64,000 nucleotides of DNA from Thalassorhabdomicrobium marinisediminis. GTDB taxonomy: Bacteria; Pseudomonadota; Alphaproteobacteria; Rhodobacterales; Rhodobacteraceae. A program made the position numbers and the translations under genes. The notes below the pieces were generated by a model. The model did not search any database and was not told where the DNA came from. It saw only the letters and a program-made list of their open reading frames with translations. This document shows, in pieces, positions 36,204 to 44,991 of this stretch. Numbering within the stretch: position 1 is the stretch's first letter; every line of letters starts with the position of its first letter. The stretch lies in the NCBI RefSeq assembly GCF_003072065.1, contig NZ_QCYG01000003.1, positions 248,001-312,000 on the forward strand. The letters are read 5' to 3'.

Positions 36204-37583
36204 CTAGCCCAGCACGTCGGCCACGGCAGCCTTGGTGGCCGCCACCACCTCCTCCGCCTGCGCGTGGGTCAAAGAGAACGGCGGCGCGAAGCCGATGATG
36301 TCGCCCTGCGGCATGGCCCGCGCGATCACCCCGAGGTCGAGCATCTTCGCCACGATCCGCGGCGCCACCTTGTCGGCGGCCTCGAAGAACACGCGGTCGT
36401 CGCGGTCCTTGACCAGTTCTACAGCACAGAGCATCCCCTCGCCCCGGATCTCGCCCACGTTGGCGTGATCGCCCAGCGCCTCGGCCATCGCGCGGTTGAG
36501 GTAGCCACCCACCTCGCCCGCGTTTGACACAAGGTCGAGACTGTCCAGCAGCTTCAGGTTCGCCACCCCCGCCGCCGCCCCGATGGGATGCGCGGAATAG
36601 GTCCAACCGTGGCCGATGGCGCCGAATTCGTCGGTGCCGCGCTCCAGCACCTCCCACATCCGGTCGGACACGATGGAGCCCGACAGCGGCGCATAGGCTG
36701 AGGTCAGCCCCTTGGCGATGGTGATCAGGTCCGGCTTCAGCCCGTAGTGATCCGACCCCATCATGGTGCCCAGCCGCCCGAACCCGGTCACGACCTCATC
36801 GGCGATCAGCAGGATGTCGTGCTTGCGCAGGACCTTCTGGATCGCGTCCCAATAGCCTTCGGGCGGGGGCACGATGCCGCCCGTGCCCAGCACAGGTTCA
36901 CCGATGAAGGCGGCGATGGTGTCTGGCCCTTCGCGCTGGATCAGCGCTTCAAGCTTTTCGGCACATTCCGCGCTGAAGGCCGCTTCGCTGAGCGCGCGAT
37001 CCTCGCGCCGGAAATAATAAGGCGCTTCGGTGTGGATCACCTGACTGAGCGGCAGATCGAACTTCTTGTGAAACAATTCCAACCCGGTCAGCGAGCCGGT
37101 CATCAAGCCGGACCCGTGATAACCACGCCAGCGCGAGATGATCTTTTTCTTCTCCGGACGGCCCAGAATGTTGTTGTAGTACCAGACAAGCTTGATGTTC
37201 GTCTCGTTCGCGTCCGATCCGGACATGCCGTAATAGACGTGGTTTAACCCCTCGGGCGCGCGTTCCGCGATCATCCGCGACAGGGCGATCGAGGCTTCGG
37301 TGCCGTGCCCGACATAGGAGTGATAATAGGCCAGCTCGCGCGCCTGCTCGGCGATGGCTTCGGCAATCTCGGGGCGCCCGTAGCCCACGTTCACGCAGTA
37401 AAGCCCCGCGAACGCATCGAGCGAGCTGCGCCCCTCACGATCCGTGATATGCACACCCTCGGCCGTTTGCACGATGCGGTTGCCCACCTCGCGCCGGGCG
37501 AATTGCCCCAGATGGGTCGAGGGGTGGAAAAAGTGGTCGTGATCCCACTGGGTGAGTTGGTCATTGCTGCGCTGCGCGGTCAT
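36204..37583 (-). CDS. Class III aminotransferase, probable diaminobutyrate transaminase (DoeD-like)
   Basis: This 459-residue PLP enzyme has the fold-type-I class III motifs. These are YYGMSGSDANETNIKL, the cofactor-contacting LIADEVVTGFGRLG, the Schiff-base Lys in ITIAKGLTSAYAPL, and GHGWTYSAHPIGAAAG. Family members transaminate omega-amino groups with pyruvate or 2-oxoglutarate. Its position between doeA-doeB, an Lrp regulator and an M20 enzyme suggests it acts as DoeD, turning L-2,4-diaminobutyrate into aspartate semialdehyde. Substrate is by context only; no separate aspartate-semialdehyde dehydrogenase (DoeC) is adjacent. Confidence 0.85.
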   Translation of the reverse strand: MTAQRSNDQLTQWDHDHFFHPSTHLGQFARREVGNRIVQTAEGVHITDREGRSSLDAFAGLYCVNVGYGRPEIAEAIAEQARELAYYHSYVGHGTEASIALSRMIAERAPEGLNHVYYGMSGSDANETNIKLVWYYNNILGRPEKKKIISRWRGYHGSGLMTGSLTGLELFHKKFDLPLSQVIHTEAPYYFRREDRALSEAAFSAECAEKLEALIQREGPDTIAAFIGEPVLGTGGIVPPPEGYWDAIQKVLRKHDILLIADEVVTGFGRLGTMMGSDHYGLKPDLITIAKGLTSAYAPLSGSIVSDRMWEVLERGTDEFGAIGHGWTYSAHPIGAAAGVANLKLLDSLDLVSNAGEVGGYLNRAMAEALGDHANVGEIRGEGMLCAVELVKDRDDRVFFEAADKVAPRIVAKMLDLGVIARAMPQGDIIGFAPPFSLTHAQAEEVVAATKAAVADVLG

Positions 37584-37688
37584 GGGCTGCTCCGTCGTCG
37601 ACTTGAGGGTTGCCGAAGGGTAGCCGCGACCGGCGCGAAACTTTTTCAGCCGTTTGCCGCTTTGCCCGAAAGTTCTTCGGCGCGGCGT

Positions 37689-38171
37689 TCAGCTTTGCGA
37701 AAGACTGTCGAAGGGCGGCGGCGCGTCCTTGACCGGTTTCGTCACGATATAGCTGAAATAGCGCGACACGCCGGCCCGCTGTTCCAGCACCGTGTCGATC
37801 AACGCCTGATAGCTGTCGATGTCCCGCGTGACGACCTGCATAAGGTAGTCATAGCCGCCGCCGATGGCCCAGCAGCCGGTGATCTCGTCATGGCGGGCGA
37901 TCTCGCGCTCGAAGCGGTCGAAGTTCTGCGCCTTGTGCGCATCCAGCTCGACCATGACGAAAACCGTCACCGAGGGGCCAATCGCCCGCAACGAGAACTC
38001 GGCGCGGTAACCGGTGATGACGCCGGCCTCTTCCAGCCGCTTCATCCGCTCCCAACACGACGTCGGCCCCAGCCCCACGCGCCGCGCCAGCGCGCTTTTG
38101 CTCAGCCGTCCGTCGCGGGCCAGCTCGGCCAGCAGGGCGATGTCGATCTTGTCCAGCCGGTGCATGTTCAT
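37689..38171 (-). CDS. Lrp/AsnC-family regulator (DoeX-like)
   Basis: This 160-residue regulator has an N-terminal helix-turn-helix (HRLDKIDIALLAELARDGRLSKSALARRVGLGPTSCWERMKRLEEAGVI). A C-terminal RAM effector-binding domain follows (VELDAHKAQNFDRFE, CWAIGGGYDYLMQVV). ATG 38171 is chosen because GGGGGT precedes it; ATG 38180 and ATG 38165 are alternatives. It is divergent from doeA over about 220 bases. Lrp-type DoeX/AsnC genes accompany ectoine catabolism in Halomonas and Ruegeria, so it probably controls both flanking units in response to a pathway intermediate. Confidence 0.9.
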   Translation of the reverse strand: MNMHRLDKIDIALLAELARDGRLSKSALARRVGLGPTSCWERMKRLEEAGVITGYRAEFSLRAIGPSVTVFVMVELDAHKAQNFDRFEREIARHDEITGCWAIGGGYDYLMQVVTRDIDSYQALIDTVLEQRAGVSRYFSYIVTKPVKDAPPPFDSLSQS

Positions 38172-38394
38172 AACCCCCATGTCCGACACGCGGAACGGGG
38201 TGTCAATTGCCCACGCACCGGCCGCAAGGTGCGAGCGTGCGCGGGTGCGAAAGGTCGGGATCGGCCCGCGTGACGACGCAAACGGCCGATACGCGCCGCG
38301 CGAAACCACCGACAGTTGCGGGACCGGCTGACCGGACGCCCCACCCTCGCCGCCCCCCTTCCGTCCCGCGACGTGCACTTTCAAAGGCTGGACC

Positions 38395-39579
38395 ATGACG
38401 ACCTATCAAAAGAACTTCACCACCGACGAATACCGCCGCCGCATCGCCAAGACCCGCGCGGCCATGTCGAAACGGGGGCTGGATGCGATCTTTGTCACTG
38501 ATCCGTCCAATATGTCGTGGCTCACGGGCTATGACGGGTGGTCGTTCTACGTGTTTCAAGGCGTAGTGCTCACCCATGACGGCGACCCGATCTGGTGGGG
38601 CCGTGCGATGGACGCGCTGGGGGCGCGGCGCACGGTCTTCATGGACAGCGACGACCAGATCCGCGGCTATGACGACACCTTCGTGCAGAACCCCGACAAG
38701 CACCCGATGGCCGATCTTGGCGCTCTGCTGGCCGAAGCAGGGCTTGAGGCGGCGCGGATCGGCGTCGAGCTCGACAACTACTATTATTCCGCTAAGGCGC
38801 ACGCGGAGCTGAGCGCGGCCCTTCCCAAGGCGACGTTGGACGACGCGACCGGCTTGGTGAACTGGCAACGCGCGGTGAAATCCGAGCGCGAGATCGAATA
38901 CATGCGCCGCGCCGCCCGCATCACCGAAGCCATGCACGACCGCATTTTCGAGATCGCCGAACCGGGCCTGCGCAAGAACGAGCTGATCGCCGAAATCTAT
39001 GCCACCGGCATTCGCGGGCGCGACGGCTATTGGGGCGATTATCCCGCCATCGTGCCCATGGCGCCCTCGGGGATGGACGCCACCGCGCCGCACCTGACGT
39101 GGGACGACCGGCCGATGCAGACCGGCGAGGCGACCTTCTTCGAGATCGCAGGCGCGCACCGCCGCTATCAATGCCCGCAGTCGCGCACCCTGTTTCTGGG
39201 CAAGGTGCCGCAGAAATACCGTGACGCTGAAGCGGCCGTGCTCGACGCCATCGACGCGGGGCTTGAGCAGGCCAAGCCGGGCAAGCAGGCGCAGGACATC
39301 GCCAATGCTTTCAACGCAACGCTCAACAAGGCGGGCTTCGAGAAGGACAGCCGTTGCGGCTATGCCATCGGCATCAGCTACCCGCCCGACTGGGGCGAGC
39401 GCACGATCTCGTTCCGGCGCGGCGACACCACGGTGCTTGAGGCGGGCATGACCTTCCATTTCATGCCCGCCCTCTGGCTGGATGACGGCGGGCTTGAGAT
39501 CACCGAGCCGATCCTGATCACCGAGACGGGGCACGAATGTCTGTGCAAGACGCCGCGCGACCTCTGGGTGAAAGCATGA
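38395..39579 (+). CDS. doeA: Ectoine hydrolase DoeA (M24 fold)
   Basis: This 394-residue protein has a creatinase-like N-terminal domain (from DAIFVTDPSNMSWLTGYDGWSF) and a pita-bread M24 catalytic domain. The metal-binding Asp positions of true M24 aminopeptidases look replaced: GEATFFEIAGAH and YQCPQSRTLF appear where D-x-G and D-x-T-R-T are expected. That fits the metal-free creatinase/DoeA branch. DoeA opens the ectoine ring to N-acetyl-2,4-diaminobutyrate. It overlaps doeB by ATGA, the classical doeAB pair. Confidence 0.9.
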   Translation: MTTYQKNFTTDEYRRRIAKTRAAMSKRGLDAIFVTDPSNMSWLTGYDGWSFYVFQGVVLTHDGDPIWWGRAMDALGARRTVFMDSDDQIRGYDDTFVQNPDKHPMADLGALLAEAGLEAARIGVELDNYYYSAKAHAELSAALPKATLDDATGLVNWQRAVKSEREIEYMRRAARITEAMHDRIFEIAEPGLRKNELIAEIYATGIRGRDGYWGDYPAIVPMAPSGMDATAPHLTWDDRPMQTGEATFFEIAGAHRRYQCPQSRTLFLGKVPQKYRDAEAAVLDAIDAGLEQAKPGKQAQDIANAFNATLNKAGFEKDSRCGYAIGISYPPDWGERTISFRRGDTTVLEAGMTFHFMPALWLDDGGLEITEPILITETGHECLCKTPRDLWVKA

Positions 39580-40580
39580 GCCGCAATCCCATCACGCCCA
39601 CCATCCCGCTGGACGCCCAAGGCGTGTACCACGGATTCCTCAAACTGCCCTACAGCCGTGACGACAGCGCGTGGGGGTCGGTGATGATCCCGATCACGGT
39701 GATCGCCAAGGGCGACGGACCGACCGCGCTGCTGACCGGGGGCAACCACGGCGACGAATACGAAGGGCCCATTGCCCTGCAGGACCTCGCGACCTCGCTT
39801 CAACCCGAAGAGATCACCGGGCGAGTCATCATCTTGCCGATGATGAACACGCCCGCGGTCGCGGCTGGCACGCGTTGCTCTCCGGTGGACGGGGCGAACA
39901 TGAACCGCAGCTTCCCCGGCGCACCCGATGGCACAGTCACCCAGAAAATCTGCCACTACATCGCGACCGAACTGGTGCCCCGCGCGGACATCGTGCTCGA
40001 CTTCCACTCGGGCGGGCGCACGCTGGATTTCCTGCCCTTCGCCGCCGCCCACGTGCTGGACGACAAAAAGCAAGAGGCCGCCTGCATGGCCGCGATGCAG
40101 GCCTTCAACGCGCCCTATTCCGTGCGGATGCTTGAGATCGACAACGTGGGCATGTTCGACACTGAGGTCGAGAGACAGGGCAAGGTCTTCGTGACCACCG
40201 AGCTGGGCGGCGCGGGCACCGCCACGGCCCGCAGCATCGCCATCGCGCGCAAGGGCATCCACAACCTTCTGGTGCATGCGGGCATAAAGCAGGGCGCGTT
40301 GCAGCGCGATGAGACCGTGCACCTCGACATGCCGGACGAGACCTGTTTCACCTTCGCTGAGCGCAGCGGGCTGGTAGAATACCTTGTCGATCTGGGCGAC
40401 ACCCTGCGTGCGGGCCAGCCCGTGGCCCGGATCTGGCCCGCCGACCGCAGCGGTGAGGCACCTGCGATCTGCACCGCGCGGCGCGACGGGCTTCTGACCG
40501 CGCGACATGTGCCCGGCCTTGTCAAAATGGGGGACTTCATCGCCCTTGTCGCGGTGGTGGAAGACCAGCCGGACGCCTAG
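39576..40580 (+). CDS. doeB: N-alpha-acetyl-L-2,4-diaminobutyrate deacetylase DoeB
   Basis: This 334-residue zinc hydrolase of the succinylglutamate desuccinylase/aspartoacylase family has the zinc-binding LTGGNHGDEYEGPIAL, substrate-site DGANMNRSFPG and the third ligand in VLDFHSGGRTLDF. In ectoine catabolism DoeB deacetylates the product of DoeA to give L-2,4-diaminobutyrate. ATG 39576 overlaps the doeA stop and gives the expected N-terminus MSRNPITPT. A 146-base gap separates it from the Ldh2-family gene. Confidence 0.92.
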   Translation: MSRNPITPTIPLDAQGVYHGFLKLPYSRDDSAWGSVMIPITVIAKGDGPTALLTGGNHGDEYEGPIALQDLATSLQPEEITGRVIILPMMNTPAVAAGTRCSPVDGANMNRSFPGAPDGTVTQKICHYIATELVPRADIVLDFHSGGRTLDFLPFAAAHVLDDKKQEAACMAAMQAFNAPYSVRMLEIDNVGMFDTEVERQGKVFVTTELGGAGTATARSIAIARKGIHNLLVHAGIKQGALQRDETVHLDMPDETCFTFAERSGLVEYLVDLGDTLRAGQPVARIWPADRSGEAPAICTARRDGLLTARHVPGLVKMGDFIALVAVVEDQPDA

Positions 40581-40726
40581 CCCCAGCGCATGCCACCCGA
40601 TCCACCCCACCCGCGCCCTTCGGTCGCGGCTTATCGGGTTGCGGCCACGGGGAATGATCGGCAGGCTTGGGGCGACGGGCGCAAATCGCCCCATGGCTCC
40701 CCTTTGACAGTTGCAAGGATGACACC

Positions 40727-41779
40727 GTGGCTGAGAACACACCCCCCGCTGTTGACATAGTCGACCTCTCGCTAGAGGAGGTCCGCGCCCTCGCCCTGTC
40801 GGTCCTGCGCAAGGCGGGCCTGACCGAGACACAGGCCGCCCCCGTGGCCGAGACCATCACCCTGTGCGAACGCGACGGGCGGGCCTCGCACGGGTTGTTG
40901 CGGCTGCCGGGCTGCGTGATGACCATCGAAAGCGCCAATTTCAACCTGCAGGCCGAGCCCGAAGTCTCCGAGCCCTCCGCCGCCGTGGTGCGCGTCGACG
41001 CGGGCTTCGGCTATTCGCTGCCCGCCTTCGAGCGCGGCCTGCCGCTGCTTGAAGAGAAGGCCAAGGCGCTGGGCGTTGCGGTGCTGGCGATCAACAACTG
41101 TTTCCACTTCTCCGCCCTTTGGCCCGAGGTCGAGACGCTCGCACGCCGCGGGCTGGCCGCGCTCGCCATGACGCCCAGCCACGCCTGGGTCGCGCCCTTC
41201 GGGGGGATCAAGCCGGTGCTGGGGACCAACCCGCTGGCCTTCGGCTGGCCCCGTGCGGACAAGAACCCCTACGTCTTCGACTTCGCCACCAGTGCCATGG
41301 CCCGCAGCGACATTGCCATGGCCGGGACCAAGGGCGAAACGTTGCCCGAAGGCTGCGGGCTAAACGAACAGGGCAACCCCTCAACCGTGCCGGCCGAGGT
41401 TCTGGCCGGGGCGATGACGACCTTTGGCGGGCACAAGGGCACCGCCCTGTCCACGATGATCGAACTGCTTGCAGGCCCGCTGATCGGTGATATGACAAGC
41501 CGCGACTCGATGGAGTTCGACGCGGGCGAAAAGGCCGCCCCCTGTCATGGGGAGCTGATCGTGGCCTTCGATCCGGCGCTGTTGGGCGGGGACGATCCGG
41601 CCCTGAACGAGGCCCGGGCCGAGGCACTGTTCGCCGCCTTCACCGACCAGGGCGCGCGGCTGCCATCGCAACAGCGCTATGGTACGCGGGCGCGCACGCA
41701 GAACACAGGCGTCAGCATCCCCCGCGCGCTGTATGACCGGATCACGGAGCTGGGCGGGGAGCGTGCGACGCAGGCCTGA
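40727..41779 (+). CDS. Ldh2-family NAD(P)H-dependent reductase (possible pyrroline/piperideine-2-carboxylate reductase)
   Basis: This 350-residue enzyme belongs to the Ldh2/YlbC/DpkA family, a non-Rossmann fold. Motifs include DGRASHGLLRLPG, NNCFHFSALWPEVE, GTNPLAFGWPR, VFDFATSAMARSDIA and FGGHKGTALSTMIELLAG. DpkA-type members reduce the cyclic imines Pyr2C and Pip2C to L-proline and L-pipecolate; others oxidise malate, lactate or ureidoglycolate. GTG 40727 with AAGGA about 8 bases upstream is the supported start. The aconitase X downstream favours the Pyr2C reading. A terminator-like hairpin follows. Confidence 0.85.
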   Translation: MAENTPPAVDIVDLSLEEVRALALSVLRKAGLTETQAAPVAETITLCERDGRASHGLLRLPGCVMTIESANFNLQAEPEVSEPSAAVVRVDAGFGYSLPAFERGLPLLEEKAKALGVAVLAINNCFHFSALWPEVETLARRGLAALAMTPSHAWVAPFGGIKPVLGTNPLAFGWPRADKNPYVFDFATSAMARSDIAMAGTKGETLPEGCGLNEQGNPSTVPAEVLAGAMTTFGGHKGTALSTMIELLAGPLIGDMTSRDSMEFDAGEKAAPCHGELIVAFDPALLGGDDPALNEARAEALFAAFTDQGARLPSQQRYGTRARTQNTGVSIPRALYDRITELGGERATQA

Positions 41780-41813
41780 CAGCCTCCCGTTGCCCTGACC
41801 GCCCCATCATCCC

Positions 41814-41841
41814 CCGGGCGCACCCTGAAACGGGCGCCCGG
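41814..41841 (+). terminator. Terminator-like hairpin after the Ldh2-family gene
   Basis: CCGGGCGC at 41814-41821 pairs perfectly with GCGCCCGG at 41834-41841 around a 12-base loop, and T-rich sequence (CCTTTG) follows. It separates the reductase from the ABC transporter promoter region. Confidence 0.7.
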
Positions 41842-41850
41842 CCTGTCCTT

Positions 41851-41913
41851 TGTATACATTTTGCATGCTAAAAATATTTTTTGGTTGCGGGATTGCTTTT
41901 GCAAACTCATAGT
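41851..41913 (+). promoter_or_regulatory. Promoter and operator region of the amino acid ABC operon
   Basis: This is a conspicuous AT-rich island. TGTATACA (41851-41858) and GCATGC (41863-41868) are palindromes; TGTATACA-type sites are typical for GntR/FCD regulators. A candidate sigma-70 promoter follows, TTGCGG at 41885-41890, 17 bases, then CATAGT at 41908-41913. The perfect inverted repeat TTGC-TTTT-GCAA (41893-41904) sits in its spacer, a good place for a repressor. No regulator gene is adjacent. Confidence 0.6.
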
Positions 41914-41977
41914 CTGGGCGATCGGGATTCGAAAATGTTCGACATGATCGATGAGCACTGAAAAGGGAGAGAGACCT

Positions 41978-42787
41978 ATGAACAAATTTCTTTTGATTGG
42001 CGGCCTGGTTGCCGCGACAAGCCTGAGCACGGCGGCCTCGGCCGACATGCTGGACGACATCATCAGCTCGGGCACCCTGCGCTGCGCGATCACGCTGGAC
42101 TTCCCGCCCATGGGCATGCGCGACGAAAACAACGAGCCTGCGGGCTTCGACGTTGACTACTGCAACGACCTGGCCGACGCGCTTGGTGTGACCGCCGAAA
42201 TCGTCGACACCCCCTTCCCCGAGCGGATCCCCGCGCTGATGTCCGGCCGCGTTGACGTCGGTGTGGCCTCCACCTCGGACACGCTTGAGCGGGCCAAGAC
42301 CGTCGGCATGTCGATCCCCTACTACGCGTTCGAGAACGCCGTTGTCGGCAACGAAGACGCCGCCATGGAAAGCTGGGAAGACATGAAGGGCAAGACCATC
42401 GGCGCCACCGCCGGCACCTATGAAGCGATCTGGATCGAAGGCCAGATCGAAGAATGGGGCGAAGGCGAGCTGCGCCCCTACCAGACGCAGGCTGACGTCT
42501 TCCTCGCGCTGAGCCAGGGCCAGATCGATGCGACCGTCTCCACCGTTGAAGTGGCAGAAGCTAACGTGAACTCCGGCAACTTCCCCGGCCTCGTCATCGT
42601 CGACAAGGCACCGATGGTGCCCGACTACGTGGCCCTGTTCACCATGCGTCAGGAATACGGCCTGCTGAACTACCTCGACCTCTTCGTGAACCAGCAGGTC
42701 CGCACCGGCCGTTACGCTGAACTCTATGCGAAGTGGATCGGCGAAGGTGAGCCTGCGGATCTGACGATCCAGAACGTCTACCGCTAA
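41978..42787 (+). CDS. Polar amino acid ABC transporter, substrate-binding protein
   Basis: This 269-residue secreted protein has a signal peptide (MNKFLLIGGLVAATSLSTAASA, mature start DMLDD). The mature part is a family-3 solute-binding fold: GTLRCAITLDFPPMGMRDENN, GFDVDYCNDLADALG, the ligand-Arg region PFPERIPALMSGRVDVG, and GATAGTYEA. ATG 41978 follows a GGGAGAG ribosome site. The ligand may be a cyclic or hydroxylated amino acid, judged by the imine reductase and aconitase X next to it. The ectoine transporter EhuB is another possibility, given doeAB 1.4 kb upstream. Confidence 0.9.
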   Translation: MNKFLLIGGLVAATSLSTAASADMLDDIISSGTLRCAITLDFPPMGMRDENNEPAGFDVDYCNDLADALGVTAEIVDTPFPERIPALMSGRVDVGVASTSDTLERAKTVGMSIPYYAFENAVVGNEDAAMESWEDMKGKTIGATAGTYEAIWIEGQIEEWGEGELRPYQTQADVFLALSQGQIDATVSTVEVAEANVNSGNFPGLVIVDKAPMVPDYVALFTMRQEYGLLNYLDLFVNQQVRTGRYAELYAKWIGEGEPADLTIQNVYR

Positions 42788-42798
42788 GATCCCTTAAC

Positions 42799-42826
42799 GG
42801 CGCGCGCGGCTAGGGTCGCGCGCGCC
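42799..42826 (+). promoter_or_regulatory. Intercistronic hairpin after the binding-protein gene
   Basis: GGCGCGCGCG at 42799-42808 and CGCGCGCGCC at 42817-42826 are perfect 10-bp arms around an 8-base loop, without a T-run. It lies between the binding-protein and permease genes. Such hairpins usually protect the upstream message and keep binding protein in excess over permease. Confidence 0.75.
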
Positions 42827-42852
42827 TTCAGCCCTGGCGAGTAAGAGGCGCG

Positions 42853-43518
42853 ATGTTCTCCTATACATTCCAATGGAATCAGGCACTTGCCCGACTTCCA
42901 CAAATGCTTGAAGGCGCCCTTGTCACGATGCAGGTCGCCATCATGTCGATGGTGCTTGGCATCCTGATCGCCATCATCCTGACCGGCTTCAGATTGTCCG
43001 GTAACAAGTTTCTGAATGCAGTCGCGGTCACCTGGATCGAGATTGCGCGCAACACCCCGGCCCTGTTCCAGATCTACATGGCGCACTTCGGCGTGGCGAG
43101 CTTCGGCATCCACTTCAGTCCGTTCATGTCGCTTCTGATCGGGATCACCTTCAACAACGCAGGCTACCTGTCCGAGAACTTCCGCGGTGCGCTGAAAGCC
43201 ATCCCCGAGACGCAGACCCGCTCGGCCCGGTCCCTTGGCATGCCGCCGATCATGGCCTTCCGCACGGTCGTGCTGCCACAGATGCTGCGGATCTCGTTCC
43301 TGCCGATGACGAACCAGATGGTCTGGGCCGTGCTCATGACGTCGCTGGGGGTCACCGTCAGCATGAACGCCGATCTTTACGGCGTCACACAGGACCTCAA
43401 CGCGCTGACCTTCCGCACGTTCGAGCTGTTCGCGATTGCCGGTGTGATCTTCTACATCATCGTCAAGGTCATCAATCTGGGCGCCCGGCTGATCGCAGCC
43501 CGCCTGTTCCGGTATTAA
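42853..43518 (+). CDS. Polar amino acid ABC transporter, permease 1
   Basis: This 221-residue HisM/GlnP-type permease has about five helices. The N-terminal FQWNQALARLPQMLEGALVTMQVAI is typical. The EAA-like cytoplasmic loop, ENFRGALKAIPETQTRSARSLGMPPIMAFRTVVLPQ, contacts the ATPase. It pairs with the next gene as a heterodimer. Confidence 0.93.
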   Translation: MFSYTFQWNQALARLPQMLEGALVTMQVAIMSMVLGILIAIILTGFRLSGNKFLNAVAVTWIEIARNTPALFQIYMAHFGVASFGIHFSPFMSLLIGITFNNAGYLSENFRGALKAIPETQTRSARSLGMPPIMAFRTVVLPQMLRISFLPMTNQMVWAVLMTSLGVTVSMNADLYGVTQDLNALTFRTFELFAIAGVIFYIIVKVINLGARLIAARLFRY

Positions 43519-43530
43519 GGGGGCCCGCAG

Positions 43531-44184
43531 ATGTTTGATACTTCGATTTCGGTCAATGACCTGCTGTTCCTTGCGCAGGGCGCATGGATCACCATCCTTG
43601 TCACGGCCATTTCCGTGTTCCTTGGCACCCTGCTGGGCATCTTCTTCGGTGTCTTGCGCTATCAGGTCGGCCCGTGGTGGGCGGCGCCGATCACCTTCGT
43701 GCTGGATATCTTCCGCTCGATCCCGTTGCTGATCCAGCTTGTGCTGGTGAACGCCTTCGTGGGGATCGTTCTGCGGCTGCAGATCTCCGGCTTCACCGTC
43801 GCCTGCGGCGTGCTGACCTTCTACACCGCCGCCTATTGCGCCGAAATCGTGCGCGGCGGCATCGAAGCGGTGCCCGCCACCACCCGCCGGGCCGCCCGGT
43901 CGCTGGGTCTGAACTGGTTTCAGGACATGCGCTACATCGTGGCCCCGCTGGCCACCCGCGTGGCCCTGCCCAGCTGGATCGGCCTTGCGCTGGGGGTCAT
44001 GAAGGACTCGGCGCTGGTCTATGTGGTGCAGGTGACCGAACTTTTGAAATCGACGCAGATTCTGATCACGCGCCTGCAAGAGCCTTTGCTGCTTTTGACC
44101 ATCGGCGGGTTGTTCTACTTCGTCATCAGCTTCCCGATCGCCCGTCTGGGTGGATACTTGGAAAAACGGTGGTCCAATGATTGA
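43531..44184 (+). CDS. Polar amino acid ABC transporter, permease 2
   Basis: This 217-residue permease is similar in plan to permease 1: LAQGAWITILVTAISVFLGTLLG near the start and the coupling loop EIVRGGIEAVPATTRRAARSLGLNWFQDMRYIVAP. It starts 12 bases after permease 1 and overlaps the ATPase gene by 8 bases, so the three are co-translated. Confidence 0.93.
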   Translation: MFDTSISVNDLLFLAQGAWITILVTAISVFLGTLLGIFFGVLRYQVGPWWAAPITFVLDIFRSIPLLIQLVLVNAFVGIVLRLQISGFTVACGVLTFYTAAYCAEIVRGGIEAVPATTRRAARSLGLNWFQDMRYIVAPLATRVALPSWIGLALGVMKDSALVYVVQVTELLKSTQILITRLQEPLLLLTIGGLFYFVISFPIARLGGYLEKRWSND

Positions 44185-44902
44185 GATTAAAGACGTTCAC
44201 AAATCCTTTGCCACGTTGGAGGTGCTCAAGGGCATCAATCTGACGGTCGAGAAAGGCGAGGTGCTTTCGGTGATCGGGGGGTCCGGTTCGGGCAAGTCGA
44301 CGCTTCTGACCTGCATCAACGGGCTTGAGCCCATCAACTCGGGCGCGATCCTCGTGGACGGGACCGAGGTGCACGCCAAATCGACCGACCTCAACAAGCT
44401 GCGCCGCAAGATCGGCATCGTCTTCCAGCAGTTCAACGCCTTCCCGCACCTCACCGTGCTGGACAACGTGACGCTGGCCCCGCGCAAGGTGCTGGGCATG
44501 GGCAAGAAACAGGCCGAGGAAATCGCCGTCCAACAGCTTGAGAACGTCGGCCTTGGCGACAAGATCAACGTCTATCCGGGCCGTCTGTCCGGTGGCCAGC
44601 AGCAGCGGATGGCCATCGCCCGCGCGTTGGCGATGTCGCCCGAATACATGCTTTTCGACGAGGTGACCTCGGCCCTTGACCCGCAGCTTGTGGGCGAGGT
44701 TCTGGACACGCTGAAAATGCTCGCCGATGACGGCATGACCATGATCTGCGTGACGCACGAAATGGCCTTCGCGCGCGACGTCTCGGACCGCGTGGCCTTC
44801 TTCCATCAAGGTGTGATGGCGGAAATCGCCCCATCGGATGAGTTCTTCCGCGCGCCAAAGCACCCCGAAACGCAGAAGTTCCTGTCGAACATCCGCGAAT
44901 GA
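44177..44902 (+). CDS. Polar amino acid ABC transporter, ATP-binding protein
   Basis: This 241-residue GlnQ/HisP-type ATPase has Walker A (VIGGSGSGKSTLLTC), Q-loop (GIVFQQFNAFPHLTVLDNV), signature (YPGRLSGGQQQRMAIARAL), Walker B (YMLFDEVTSALDP; the first Asp of the usual DEPTS context is kept, but Pro is Val) and H-loop (ICVTHEMAFARDVSDRV). ATG 44177 is preferred over the farther ATG at 44150. A large hairpin separates it from the aconitase X gene. Confidence 0.95.
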   Translation: MIEIKDVHKSFATLEVLKGINLTVEKGEVLSVIGGSGSGKSTLLTCINGLEPINSGAILVDGTEVHAKSTDLNKLRRKIGIVFQQFNAFPHLTVLDNVTLAPRKVLGMGKKQAEEIAVQQLENVGLGDKINVYPGRLSGGQQQRMAIARALAMSPEYMLFDEVTSALDPQLVGEVLDTLKMLADDGMTMICVTHEMAFARDVSDRVAFFHQGVMAEIAPSDEFFRAPKHPETQKFLSNIRE

Positions 44903-44907
44903 TCCCC

Positions 44908-44941
44908 GGGGCGGCCTGCCGCGCCAGCGGCGGGCCGCCCC
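44908..44941 (+). promoter_or_regulatory. Large GC-rich hairpin between the ABC ATPase gene and the aconitase X gene
   Basis: GGGGCGGCC at 44908-44916 pairs exactly with GGCCGCCCC at 44933-44941, and an inner GCCGC/GCGGC pairing (44918-44922 with 44927-44931) continues the stem. CCTTTC follows rather than a long U-run. It could be a weak terminator or an mRNA processing element that reduces or uncouples aconitase X expression. Confidence 0.7.
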
Positions 44942-44991
44942 CTTTCGGCGACCATGCGTCGCCTGCCCTCACCCCCGACGGAGGCACCTTC

